Counted from the stretch's first letter, positions 33,850 to 45,269 are shown. The stretch is DNA of 64,000 bases from Gonocerus acuteangulatus (GCA_946811695.1 OX328132.1:129141872-129205871); one strand, 5' to 3'. Notes: generated by a model not told the origin, from the sequence alone. A program made the numbers and translations.

Positions 33850-34405
33850 TCAGATATTTTTTTTAAATAAATGGTTTAAAATAAAATCTTCAACAGTTTT
33901 TAAATAGTCTATGTTTAAACTTTTTGTTTGATTTTTCTTAAATAATTTGTTTAAAATATAATTTTCGGCGGATGTGAATATGTTATTGTTTAATTTTGTT
34001 GTACTTTTATTTATGTTGAATAAATTATTTAAAATATAAATTTCATCGGAATTAAATAGATCGTTGGACACGGAAGTTATTTTATGACTACTTTGATCAT
34101 TTATCATTAAAGGAACTGGTTTAATATCACGGAGCGTCATTATGGTCCCTAATTTTTCAGATTCTGATTTTATTTCGGTTTTTTAATTTTTGCATTTCTG
34201 CTTTTAATTCGGTTTTGAATTTTTCTGATTCTGATTTTTGGCTTAACATTAGGGCCATCATTTGTTTCATCAATTCTTGCATTTTCGTGAAACCCGAATT
34301 TATTTCCTCCCTACTACTCTGGGTGAAACGTCTATTACCTTCGTTATGTTCCATATTGTTAAAATAAGTAATTTTAATATAAAAAAAATTATAAATGTGA
34401 TCCAA
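33850..34405 (-). pseudogene. LTR element A, gag-like coding region
   Basis: Two adjacent frames are visible. The first starts NMEHNEGNRRFTQSSREEIN and has a coiled-coil stretch (MQELMKQMMALMLSQKSESE). The second contains three repeats of the form IYILNNLFN / NYILNKLFK / DFILNHLFK at about 30-residue spacing. The order matches the coiled-coil gag-like ORF of the LTR B element. No protease or polymerase was seen, so the element is non-autonomous or truncated. Confidence 0.5.
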
Positions 34406-34584
34406 AAATTAATAAATAAAAAATAAAATATAAAAAGATACAGAAATAAATATATAGAATTATATCTATCATTAGCGCATCTTTTAAAATTGCCATCACA
34501 TTTCCCAACATTGATCCAATTATGTGGTCGTAGCAAACTTGCCAAGCTGACAAAACAAATATGTAAAAACTTAAATAAAAATAC

Positions 34585-35492
34585 GAAGACAGGTATAGTT
34601 GTGATTCGGCTAGGAGAAAAACGTCAGACTTTCAAAAAGAAATCTGTATTTTGGACGTTTCGACTGCAACAATGGCAGCCTGTATTTAATACTTTCCACA
34701 GAACGAAACACCAAAAAGCGACAGATTTCCGAATGCGTCCACATTAACTTAAACCCCAATAACATTAATTACAAAACCGACAAACAAAACATCTCCCCTG
34801 CTTACTCCTCCGTCTTCCATAAATTGTCCTGACCTCCTTTTTTATCTTTGTTCCCAGGCTCCAGACAATTTCTCTACTTGTGTGTCCCAAAGCTCTTAAC
34901 ACCTTTTACAACCGCCTTTACAACCCAGCAATTGCATCTCTTTCATCTGCACCGCTTTACCGCCCCCACCCCTTTTTCATAACTATAAAGACCCCGGTGT
35001 TGTTGCTGTCGGTCATACTTCTAACCATGGTTACCTAAGTTGCCCTCGAGGTCTTCCTCCCTCCCCCCTAGGCATTCTCTAGTGGTATGTATCTATATAT
35101 TGATTGTTATAAATAGTATTCACCTATAAAATAGATTTTGTTTGTCACTACATAAAAATACTTTTCTTTGTACTGTTTTTACTAACAACTTCTACATGCT
35201 GTTTTCTTTCCAACTACCGGTATTTTCATTGTTTTTAAAAATAAGATTGGTTAAAATTTATTGTATTGGTATATATACTCCGCTCATTTCTGCCTGTCTT
35301 TTACTTACTACTTGTACATTTTCTTTACTTATAAGTTGTATATATTTTTTAGCTGAAGAAGGCTGCCATTGTTGCAGTCGAAACGTCCAAAATACAGATT
35401 TCTTTTTGAAAGTCTGACGTTTTTCTCCTAGCCGAATCCCAACTATACCTGTCTTCGTATCTCTACAGCGGCTAACTATCTCCATCTACACT
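34585..35492 (+). mobile_element. Penelope-like element copy, truncated, with target duplication
   Basis: TTAAATAAAAATAC stands at 34571-34584 and 35493-35506, though its last bases may belong to the element. A 96-bp minus-oriented end fragment (with half a hammerhead motif, 34646-34680) joins directly to the plus-oriented GIY-YIG C-terminus (RKATDF-like to SSVFHKLS near 34830) and a full right terminal repeat. Same family as 23504-25977. Confidence 0.8.
35341..35395 (+). ncRNA. Hammerhead-like motif, PLE copy at 35 kb
   Basis: AG, CTGAAGA, stem II, GAAACGTC and AAAATAC, identical to 25861-25914. The partner at 34646-34680 (-) keeps GAAACGTC and half of stem II but lacks CTGAAGA. Confidence 0.55.
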
Positions 35493-35814
35493 TTAAATAA
35501 AAATACATAATTTAATAAATATCACTGCCAAAAATAAAATATTTGCTAAAAATTTAATATCACTCAAAAAATTTTATTTTTCATACAAATTTATGTTTTG
35601 AACCTTAAAACACACTTTTTTGAATATATGGTCTCAATATTAAAATCTGAAAACATAAAAACAAAAAATAAAAATTTTAATTCTGGTTTTAAAACACGCG
35701 CGCGCCTACTGCAACTCTTCTCTAGGCTGCCGGGCTGCAATACAAAGCTACGGGAAAGATTACGCGACTCAACGTGTTCAGGATTTCGGCGACAGGATGG
35801 CACTTTTTGTGGAC

Positions 35815-35918
35815 TGCCACGCGTCTAGAGTGCCAATATGGCATTTTTTTAGATTCAGCCCCACGTGAGGCGCCAAGATGCGGTGTTTTCGTGGATTGCC
35901 CCACGTTGGGCTCCAAGA
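35815..35918 (-). promoter_or_regulatory. Repeated primer-binding-site-like motifs of LTR element A
   Basis: Next to the LTR, the minus strand has TTGGAGCCCAACGTGGGGC. Two diverged copies follow (TTGGCGCCTCACGTGGGGC, and a weaker one near 35830), each with an LTR-end-like AACACC segment between. Primer-binding function is inferred from position. Confidence 0.5.
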
Positions 35919-37093
35919 TGTGGTGTTTTGGTGGGGGAAGAAAAAGAAAATCGAATATATTTTTAAGTTATTATAGGACTAGTTTATTTGATATGTTTTT
36001 ATTATATTTTCATTATATCTCAGGGTTCATTTAAAATTACCAAACTCACCACATACGGACTTATGAATAAAACCATTTGAATAATTAAATTAATTTAATA
36101 AATTTCCTGAAAGAAAAGCATGAGAAATATATGATTAGAACCACTTCTTATCATCTGTCCTTTTATGTGTTGAGACCATATTAAATACCAGGAGAAAGGT
36201 TCATTATGAATAACATAGAGTTGGAAATAATTGACTTATATTGAATAAAAAATATATAATTTATGATTTGGCATGGCTGTGATATAAAAAGAATATAGAA
36301 AAATTGGTTGACTCACATAATTGTATCAATGTTGGGTTATTTAAGAAATGTTAGTACATAATTAAATTATTAATTTATATATTAAAAGATAAATATTGGC
36401 CATTATTAAATTTTAGATAGCTTTTAATTGAAGATTGGCAGTGAGTGAGTTATACTCAGCTTATTTTTACGGATGATGTTCTGGAAGTGAAGAGGCAGAC
36501 TGTTTGTAGTTATGTTGAGGGGAATGATGGTCGGCTGCTAAATCTTGGAGTGGTGTCTGGCCATCATGTCCAGGTGAAGTGAGCTTAGTGTCGGCTGACC
36601 AGCTGGTTCTGCAGCGAGACCGTGTGCACTTCGTCTCTGGCTCTCGAATGGGGGCTCTGGCCCTTGGCTGGCGCTGAAATGAGAACGAGTGGTGGGGGAA
36701 GGCCCTTTTTATAGAGGCGTTACTCCCACCACACCAAGGGTGTTTGTCTTCAGCGATCGCCACCTGGATGTCCAAAGGGCATCTTTAGGAAGCACCTCTA
36801 TTCTTATCTTCCTGGGAAAATTGTATCTCTCGATGCCTTATCGCTCCTAACCGAGACATTTGGACTCTTCTTTTATTTCACACTGCCTTTTTTTAAAAAA
36901 AATAAATACTGCCAAACTAAGCACTGCCAATTGCTATCCCTTTTATTACTCTTTTATTTATTTAATTGGTTGACAAATGATAATATTTGTGATGGACTTA
37001 TGGAATATAACTTAGCCTTTATTTTGAATAGGAATGCTACTCTTTGCTATGCCAGAAACTGACTCTTTCTAGAGCACCCCCTTTTAGATCATT

Positions 37094-37096
<3 letters not shown>
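35919..37096 (-). mobile_element. LTR of element A (1,178 bp)
   Basis: It runs from TGTGGTGTTTTGG to GATCATTACA; on the minus strand that is TGTAATGATC to AACACCACA, obeying the TG-CA rule. A minus-strand TATA box, TATAAAAAGG (about 36703-36712), fits an LTR promoter. The match to 56991-58097 covers nearly its whole length. Confidence 0.75.

Positions 37097-37170
<74 letters not shown>
37097..37170. repeat. (TA)n microsatellite between two LTRs
   Basis: A pure TA run separates the end of LTR A (TCATTACA) from the start of LTR B (TGTAATGA). LTR B evidently inserted in it, since ATAT flanks both sides. Confidence 0.9.
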
Positions 37171-37173
<3 letters not shown>

Positions 37174-37939
37174 AATGATTTTATTTGTTATAACTTGATT
37201 CGCCACGTTGGGCGTCATTAAATGTAATGATTAATTATTATAAAAAGATTGCGCCACGTTGGGTCGCCAATAAATGTAATGATTAATTTTTACAATAAGA
37301 AATAAAGAAATTTTAATTAGTTTTATTATATTAATTTAAATTAATCTCAGGGATCAAAGTTCCGAGTGAATTGACGATATAACATTTATCTCCAGACAAT
37401 TCTGAGATACACACAATATTAAACCACACACAAATAATAATAAAATAATCGACACTACAAAAAAAACAATTCTTACCTCTAAATCAATCCGCTTCCAATA
37501 AAACCTCAATTCACTTGGTATTCCTTGGAGGAAAGCTCTGACTTCGACCAACGCTGAGAACCAATAGACTTCTTCTTCAAGACAAGGCTGAGACTAGACT
37601 GCCTGTTCTCCCTATGGCTGCTGAGACTAGAGTAGACTGACGCCATTCGAGCAAGCGGGAAAGTTTAGCGTCCTTGCTTCTTAACTTCCGCAGTTTACCG
37701 GATTATATATAAAGATAACAATTATTTTTTGCAGTACTAAATAATTAATTTATTGTTATCTGGATGTACATTTAATATGGATATATTGTATACCAGTATT
37801 GTCCAAAAACATTATTAATTTTGATCGTATATAATACGATGTTATTTGTATATATGATTTGTGATTTGCGCGGGCTTTTCAAAATATCGATGGTTATTTG
37901 AATTTAAAAATATTTTCAAGAATGTAATATATCATTACA
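37171..37939 (-). mobile_element. LTR B, 3-prime copy
   Basis: TGTAATGATTTTATTTG to ATATCATTACA. Two internal copies of CGCCACGTTGGGCG-type sequence, each next to AATGTAATGATTA, lie at about 37200-37275. A TATA-like TATATATAATCC is on the minus strand near 37702. Confidence 0.9.
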
Positions 37940-38429
37940 TTTGCACTCCTGTCTAAAAAAAAAAATAATAAAAAAAAATGATTTTAGTCCGGTATAAAAA
38001 ATAAATTTAAAATTGAATTTTTTAATTTGGAGTTTCGGAATACAGAGTTCAGAATAATAGCAAGTGTATTATATTATTTTTAAATTTTGATAGCTTACTT
38101 CGTCTCATAATTTTTAATTATTTTGATTATATGAATATAGTATTTTATTAATATACTTATTTTAAATTATTTTTATAATTATCAAATTTATTTTAGGCTA
38201 AACTAATGATCTTTATTGAAATAAGTTTATTTTAATATACAAAAAACATTATTATTAAATTTATTAATTTTACATAATATCAAAATTTTCTTATCCTAAC
38301 TAATGTGATTTCAACATTTATATTAATTTTTAATTATTATTATTATCAATTAAATCTTATACTAAACTAATTTTTTTAACAGATAAAAATTCTAAACTAG
38401 TACTACATTTAAAAATTGTCCTGGATCCA

Positions 38430-39542
38430 CTATTTATCATTAAAATCTTTTTTGCATCTGTCCGAATTATTCCTAAGGATTTGTTTTATTCTCTTTCGTG
38501 GTGGCCGATTTAATTTTGCAATTTTTTCAATCCCATTTTGATATTGATACTCAAAAAGTATTTTTACTTTATTACCAAATTTGGTGTCCATATTTTTCAG
38601 ATGATTATTTTTGTTAACATTTTTATTCATTATATTATTTTGATTATTACCATTATTATTATTATAACTCATTATTTTTAAACTAATTATATGATCATCA
38701 ACTAATTTTTTAATATTATTTTGTCTCAAATTCTCATCCATAACGTCTGTACTTATTTTATTTTTTAAATTATCATTAGTTATATTATTTTTAATTATTT
38801 GATTTATTTTTTCATTATTATTATTCAAATTACTCAATAATATTTCTTTAATTTTATCATCTTCATTCACTAAACAAACATACTCACTTTCATCTTTAGT
38901 TTCAACAAATATTTTATTTTCTTCACATTTTTGATCAATAATACTACAATCATAATTTAAATTATCTTTTATTAATTCACTTAAATCATCATTATTGATT
39001 TGTGTATCGTCATTTTCGGTATTTTTAATTAAATTTTCATTATTATTTTCATTAATCTCAATAATTTCTTTACAACTTCTATTATTTTTATTAAAAAGGT
39101 TATTATTCGATTTTTCCAATTCTATCGTCTCTTTATTTTGACTTTCACACATATTATTTAAATACGCACATAAATCGTCCAATTTTTTATTTTGTTCTAT
39201 TCTATTCGCATCTATTTTATTTTCCAATATTTTATTATTTTTATCAATTTTATTTTCTAATTTTTTATTTTGTTCCAACAATAGCTTCATCAACTGTTCT
39301 AGGCCTTGAGGATGCATCTCATTATCCCTTTCGGAAGTACGGTCATTGGATATAATTTCCGTTCCTAAGGAACCCGCCGTCGATTCTCTGAATGCTAGTG
39401 CATCATCCTCCTGCAATTCGTTTTCACGTGTTTCGACTATAATATTTATTTCTCCCGGTGTTGTAAAAAATACGTATTCCGGTGATTCTATACTATTTTC
39501 CTCACCGTTATTTTGAATTTGTTCAATATTCACGTCGGACAT
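38430..39542 (-). CDS. LTR element B gag-like protein (370 aa)
   Basis: A continuous frame starts MSDVNIEQIQNNGEE and ends RCKKDFNDK. Residues about 75-135 form a strongly predicted coiled coil (GLEQLMKLLLEQNKKLENKI, then NKKLDDLCAYLNN). The middle is rich in N, E, I and K without a recognisable fold. The C-terminus turns basic (NRPPRKRIKQILRNN), suitable for nucleic-acid binding. There is no zinc knuckle, protease or polymerase. Its position after the primer-binding-like site and the coiled coil suggest a gag-like particle protein; homology was not tested. Confidence 0.7.
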   Translation of the reverse strand: MSDVNIEQIQNNGEENSIESPEYVFFTTPGEINIIVETRENELQEDDALAFRESTAGSLGTEIISNDRTSERDNEMHPQGLEQLMKLLLEQNKKLENKIDKNNKILENKIDANRIEQNKKLDDLCAYLNNMCESQNKETIELEKSNNNLFNKNNRSCKEIIEINENNNENLIKNTENDDTQINNDDLSELIKDNLNYDCSIIDQKCEENKIFVETKDESEYVCLVNEDDKIKEILLSNLNNNNEKINQIIKNNITNDNLKNKISTDVMDENLRQNNIKKLVDDHIISLKIMSYNNNNGNNQNNIMNKNVNKNNHLKNMDTKFGNKVKILFEYQYQNGIEKIAKLNRPPRKRIKQILRNNSDRCKKDFNDK

Positions 39543-39642
39543 TTTTATTACAAAAAAAAATTATTTTTAAGTTATATTTTTAATCTTTATTTACTGTTTT
39601 TAATTTCAATTCACTCGGCCGTCTACGTTGGGCGCCATTAAA

Positions 39643-40411
39643 TGTAATGATTTTATTTGTTATAACTTGATTCGCCACGTTGGGCGTCATTAAATGTAAT
39701 GATTAATTATTATAAAAAGATTGCGCCACGTTGGGTCGCCAATAAATGTAATGATTAATTTTTACAATAAGAAATAAAGAAATTTTAATTAGTTTTATTA
39801 TATTAATTTAAATTAATCTCAGGGATCAAAGTTCCGAGTGAATTGACGATATAACATTTATCTCCAGACAATTCTGAGATACACACAATATTAAACCACA
39901 CACAAATAATAATAAAATAATCGACACTACAAAAAAAACAATTCTTACCTCTAAATCAATCCGCTTCCAATAAAACCTCAATTCACTTGGTATTCCTTGG
40001 AGGAAAGCTCTGACTTCGACCAACGCTGAGAACCAATAGACTTCTTCTTCAAGACAAGGCTGAGACTAGACTGCCTGTTCTCCCTATGGCTGCTGAGACT
40101 AGAGTAGACTGACGCCATTCGAGCAAGCGGGAAAGTTTAGCGTCCTTGCTTCTTAACTTCCGCAGTTTACCGGATTATATATAAAGATAACAATTATTTT
40201 TTGCAGTACTAAATAATTAATTTATTGTTATCTGGATGTACATTTAATATGGATATATTGTATACCAGTATTGTCCAAAAACATTATTAATTTTGATCGT
40301 ATATAATACGATGTTATTTGTATATATGATTTGTGATTTGCGCGGGCTTTTCAAAATATCGATGGTTATTTGAATTTAAAAATATTTTCAAGAATGTAAT
40401 ATATCATTACA
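39643..40411 (-). mobile_element. LTR B, 5-prime copy
   Basis: Matches 37171-37939 in every stretch I compared, including the internal duplicated motifs and the ends. Confidence 0.9.
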
Positions 40412-41064
40412 ATATATAAATAAATAATAAATAAATATATATATATATATTTATTTATTTATTTATTTATTTATATTTGTCTGTTCGCTCTCCTGCCGTT
40501 CAAAAATGGTCCGTGGTTGCAGTTTCGTTGTGCGAGAGTGGTGTTTAGGTGGTGTTTAGCCGGTGTTATAACAGCCATATATTGTCAATCTTTAAAATAA
40601 TTTAAAACTGAAGGCGGTTTTGGACTATTTTTATATATAAAAGCTTTTTAATTCATAATTGTAAAATTAAATCCAAGCTTTACCATTGCATATATTTTAA
40701 ACACATTTCAATTTTATTATCGTAATTACAAAGCTTAGTGTGTTACAGTAGGTCTTATTCGATACTTTCTTTAAGGCATTAAGGGCTATTCTAAAGGGGT
40801 TAGAGTGGGGACAATTCGCGACAAGCCGTATCGTCCACAATCCCAGAGCAAAGTCCCGAATCTAAAAACGAGATTTTGCATATTCGATAGTTTGACATGG
40901 CAGGGATGATATGATGTACATTTTATACAGTTTTTTAATTATTTTCAATGTATGTAAAATTGTGAGTTTATTCCCGCATATCATGGTAATCCGTTTAAGT
41001 TACAAACTATTTTAAGCTAAAACTTAAGGCTTTCTCTTTTTAAGTGAAATTATTTTCTTTTTTA

Positions 41065-41141
41065 ATGGGCACGAAATTTGCATTTCAAGTCATGAAAATG
41101 TCACGAAATTGGCTTTCTCAAAAATAGTAGACACCATGATA
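41065..41141 (-). repeat. End of a CAGGGTGTC-type element
   Basis: On the minus strand CATGGTGTCTACTATTTTTG followed by TTTCGTGACATTTTCATGAC. Related to 28731-28880; the rest of the element is not clear. Confidence 0.45.
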
Positions 41142-41459
41142 TATAAGGTACAATTAATGTGTAGGTATATATTGATTTAATATGACAAGTCCTTTGATAT
41201 GGTAACACAGGCACACACAAAAAAAAAAGTCCGACTCGCAGGAACTGCAGCATCTTAGCGCGGTTCCGTTCATGTCCCTAGTGCCATTTGATAAGGTTAG
41301 AAAAGAAATAAACTTATTTTTTTATATATATCTCGTGAAAATTGTCAAAATCCTCTCGAACATCTCGAATAAAAGTGATATTAAGGCATCAGGGACACCG
41401 ACAGTAGCTAACTTTTACACAGAAGCGGAAATTACAGAATCTGGCTCTCATTCTAAAGC

Positions 41460-42550
41460 AAAGCTCTATAAATCAATACAAAATATGCCTAATAAAGCCT
41501 TTCTAGAGGATACAGAAGCATGGGCGTATATGAGGGGGGGCTGCAGCCCCTCCCGAAATTTTGAATTGATGATAAAAACTTCTCGTAAAACCCTTAAAAA
41601 TAAATTAAATAAGATCACTTAGTTCATAAAACATATTTTATTTTACGTGTAATAGCGTTTTAGTTGCCTAAAACTATTCCAAGCTCTAAATATTTAGTAT
41701 TCCATACCCTGGAAATGGTCTCAGCCCCCCCCCCCCCCCCCCCGAAATTGTTTTTATATACGCCCATGTACAGAAGGATCAAGAAGAAGTACACAAGATT
41801 GAGTAGAATACCCTGCCTAATATAGCCTATATAGAATAATATGCTGAATAAAACCTATCTAGTAAATACACAAGGACAAATAAAAGTCTTGACGAATAAC
41901 AAGTCAAGAAAAAAAAACTTTATTTAACAAAATAAAACAAAGTTTAGTTACCCAACTACAATAGAATAATATACCTAATTAAGTCTATGGAGTAGACACA
42001 AATGGACCAAAAACAAGTCTTGTGGAATATTGTTTTTTTTTCTAATTAAATACTTTTTATCAATATTTAGTATATAACCTTTGTTGAAAACTATTGATTG
42101 CTAATTGATGAATCGGTTTACAACTAAGTAGTCTTTATTAATATTTAGTATATAACCTTATGTTTGGATCTGAGTTTTTGGGGTGCTTCCCGCCTAGGCT
42201 TTGTATTTGTGTCGGCAGATACTTGGGGTATATTTACAGCTCTTGAGGATTAACTCTTAGCAGGTAAATTTCCTGCGGCCCCCTTGTTTCTACGGGCATT
42301 GAACCGCCATATTCGCTCATAGTATCTAACCGTTGTGAAGTTTATTTTTTGGATTTAGGACTTAATATACATATGTAGACTAAATCATAGCAAGAAGTAA
42401 TCCTCCGTCGTCGGTTCTTAACTATGTAGACTCGCTAATGTTATCCAATCTTAGATACATCGTCATTAAAATCCACAGCAAAAACACGACATTTCATCAG
42501 AATCCCCTGCTGAATAAAACTTATATAGAATAATATGCAAAATAAAGCCT
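41460..42550. repeat. Degenerate direct repeats inside X copy c
   Basis: Variants of AATATGCTGAATAAAACCTA and TCTAGTAGATACA recur near 41485, 41840, 41962 and 42520. A C-run of about 17 lies at 41727. Function unknown. Confidence 0.5.
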
Positions 42551-42889
42551 ATCTAGTGGATAAAAATAGAGGAAAAAAGCCGTTCGTGGTGGTAGAAAAT
42601 CTTAAAAGTATTTCGCTCAGAAATCTCCGAAATATTGTCACTAATTTTACGTATCCTGTTTTATAGCCAAATAGATTTATATTCTATAATCAATAAGAAA
42701 AACCTACTAACAATAAAAAACTATGGGTAACAGATGAAAATAGGGAATACCAAGAATAATTCTAAAGAACGAAATCAACACCAGTACTGTAATCTAGATA
42801 TTCATACGGCATCTTCGAATTCTAACAAACAAAATATTGATTCTAATTATACGTATCCTGTTTTATTGACAAATACATTTGACTACTAT

Positions 42890-42990
42890 AAGCAATTAAA
42901 AACACTAGGGAATATGCCAAAGAACTCGGAGTAGGAGCCTCGACAGTTTCAAGACATTTGAAGGAAATCAACAAATCCAAAACTGACATT
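42890..42990 (+). pseudogene. Transposase-like helix-turn-helix relic, second copy
   Basis: Plus strand EYAKELGVGASTVSRHLKEI, then NKSKTDIS. This is the inverted counterpart of 8270-8345 and is open here. It resembles a mariner helix-turn-helix. Confidence 0.45.
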
Positions 42991-44227
42991 TCATACGGTA
43001 CAGCCTGATATATTTTTAACAATGAATTGTTTTTCTTATTTTAATTAATCTGTTTTATTGTCAAATACATTATCCAACTTTAAGCAATTAAAAAATAACA
43101 AGGAATAAAAACAAACAAAAAGAACCGTTCGAATAAACGAAATCAATTACTTCAAAGTTTAAGCACTTATTTCTCCGATTGACATAGCCTAATCAAAAAT
43201 TGTTTCAGAATCTTTTTTGTAGAACATTTAGTAAGCTTTCGCATGGTAACCCTCCGTTTACCAATATTCCTAACCGTCTTCGAGATATTAGGGAATGTAT
43301 ACGAAGTTCCCAAAACATTTCATGTCTGTTAATAAAATATTCTATTCTAATCCTTCCTTAGCTCCAAACGTAACCAAAATTTTAACATATTAGTGTTGAT
43401 GAAATTCAAACATGCAGAAAATGTTTCAACTGAATCCCATGATTCTAAGTACCCAAAACGAAAACGGCATTCAAAAATTATTTTTTCAGTTTTCTCGAAA
43501 ATGGTTAAAGCTATCGCCTTGAAAATGGTTCCATTCGTTTTCCTAGCCCAAGAAGCCATAATTATAAGTATCAAAATCAAAGACAAAAAGAACAGTTCGA
43601 ATAAGCGAAATCAATCACTTTAAAGTTTTAAGCACTTATTTCTCCGATTGACATCGCCTAATCAAAACTTTCATTAGAACCTTTTTTGTAGAGCATTTAG
43701 TAAGCTTTCTAATGGTATTCTTCCGTTTCCCAAATTCTCAACCTTTTTCGAGATATTAAGGAAAGTATACAAAGTTACCAAAACTTTTTTATGCCTGTTA
43801 ATAAAATATTTTATTCTAACCCGTCCTTAACTCCAAACGCAACCAAAATGTCAACATATTAGTTTTAATGAAAGTAGAACATGCAGTAAATGTTTCAACT
43901 GAATCCCATTATTCTAAGTACCCAAAACAAAAACGGCATTCAAAAATTATTTTTTCAGTTTTCTCGAAAACGGTTAAAGCTATCGCCTTGAAAATGGTTC
44001 CATTCGTTTTCCTAGCCCAAGAAGCCTATAAAAAGAGTACTTACAAGCTTATGAACTCAAAAACGTAAGCGTTACGATTTTTTTTGCGCGAATTTCGCCC
44101 CAAACGCCATCTTCCAGTGGGCGGATTTTGCTGGTTAACGAACTTGACCTTTCAAATTGGACGACAGATTTTTGTACCAAATTTCATCAAAATCGGACCA
44201 TCAGGGAAGCCAGAAATGAGCGAACAG

Positions 44228-44334
<107 letters not shown>

Positions 44335-44481
44335 AATATACAAATTTGAACCACCGTTATTTTCGGTCTCTAGGGGTTCTGAAACGCGAAACTTTCTGGT
44401 CGGTACTTCCGGATTGTTTCATTGTATCAACCTTATAAGCGGGGTTCCTCCCTATGGGGGAGGGAGGAACCGCGCTAAAAG

Positions 44482-45269
44482 GTATTTTCCAAAGACGCCA
44501 TACATATATTTTTATCTATTTCGACATGCTGAATCCGAATCCGGTTTCCGTTTCGCCCCAGCACGTCAGGTTTAAGAACATTTGAAGGTCAAATCTAGTA
44601 TGAAGTCATTTAAGAAGAAATAACTAGAGCTTCCATGGTTTTGTGGGTCTCTGAATTCGAATCCGAGGTCTGTTTCAGCACATCAGTGCAAAATCAAGGT
44701 CATTTCAAAGACAAATATGTTTATTTTACAATATATGAATCTGGAGTCAATTTTTTTTTTTTTTTTTTCTAAATAGACATCTTTTTCCTTATAATATACT
44801 TAATTTTGTGCCCATGGGGTAAAACAGACCTCAGATTAGAATTCAGGGACCCTCAAAACCATGGAAGCTATAGTTATTTCTTCTTTAACGAATTCATATG
44901 AAATTTGACCTTCAAATGCCATTAAACCTGACGTGATGGGGTGAAACGGACTCCGGATTCGGATTCAGCGTGTCAAAATACATAAGAATATATCGTTGAT
45001 ACAAATGCAAAGTATCGAATGTGAAAAAATGGATCTTTCATTTTCAGTCTTTACTAATTTCTGGTGGACTTATGTACGGCAAACTCTTGAATCTTAATTC
45101 ACTCTATGAAAGGGAAAGTATTCCACTGTCAAAAGGTCAAATCTGCCGAATATTTGACTGTCCACAAAAAAGTTATGAATAAACGCTTTTCCACTCTGAA
45201 AAGTGGTGATTTTCACATTCGATACTCTGCATTTGTAACGACGATATGTATGGTGTCTTTGGAAAATAC
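44482..45269. mobile_element. Foldback element with nested hairpins
   Basis: The ends are GTATTTTCCAAAGACGCCAT and, inverted, GTATTTTCCAAAGACACCAT. Inside, 44508-44670 is mirrored by 44820-44990 (GAATCCGAATCCGG against CCGGATTCGGATTC). A smaller pair, GATACAAATGCAAAGTATCG (about 44999) and its inverse (about 45216), forms a second hairpin. No coding sequence was seen. Confidence 0.8.

Larger units (their letters stand above)
33430..37096 (-). mobile_element. LTR retrotransposon A, minus strand, partial
   Basis: One long terminal repeat (35919-37096) lies upstream in the element's orientation. Next to it are three primer-binding-site-like copies, then an internal region with gag-like coding (33850-34405). 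The opposite LTR was not found, and a PLE (34585-35492) interrupts the leader. A similar LTR stands alone at 56991-58097 and an end fragment at 48810-49012, so this is a family. Confidence 0.7.
37171..40411 (-). mobile_element. LTR element B: complete, non-autonomous (gag-like only)
   Basis: Two direct repeats of 769 bp (37171-37939 and 39643-40411), which I could not tell apart by eye, bound a 1.7 kb interior. LTRs run TG to CA with ATAT on both outer sides. A TGGCGCCCAACGT motif sits at the inner edge of the 5' LTR (39622-39642, minus). The interior holds one long ORF with no enzyme domains, so another element must supply reverse transcriptase and integrase. Identical LTRs imply recent insertion into ALG10 intron 2. 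Confidence 0.9.

Noticed and set aside
36467..36775. 102-codon minus-strand frame
   Set aside because: Lies in the LTR A transcribed region with no conservation in the sister LTR (57702-57920 differs in frame and sequence).
37354..37551. 65-codon minus-strand frame, repeated at 39826-40023
   Set aside because: Identical because both are in LTR B copies; the hydrophobic stretch is not supported by any other evidence.
41727..41743. C-run as telomere-like or G-quadruplex feature
   Set aside because: A single homopolymer run without spaced repeats; probably slippage.
6120..44068. Recurrent peptide like KYPNQKRYSKTIFPIF (5979-6179, 11209-11409, 43393-43623, 43868-44068)
   Set aside because: Recurs because the element X DNA is repeated; frames are short, the reading direction is set by the repeat, and substitutions do not respect codons.
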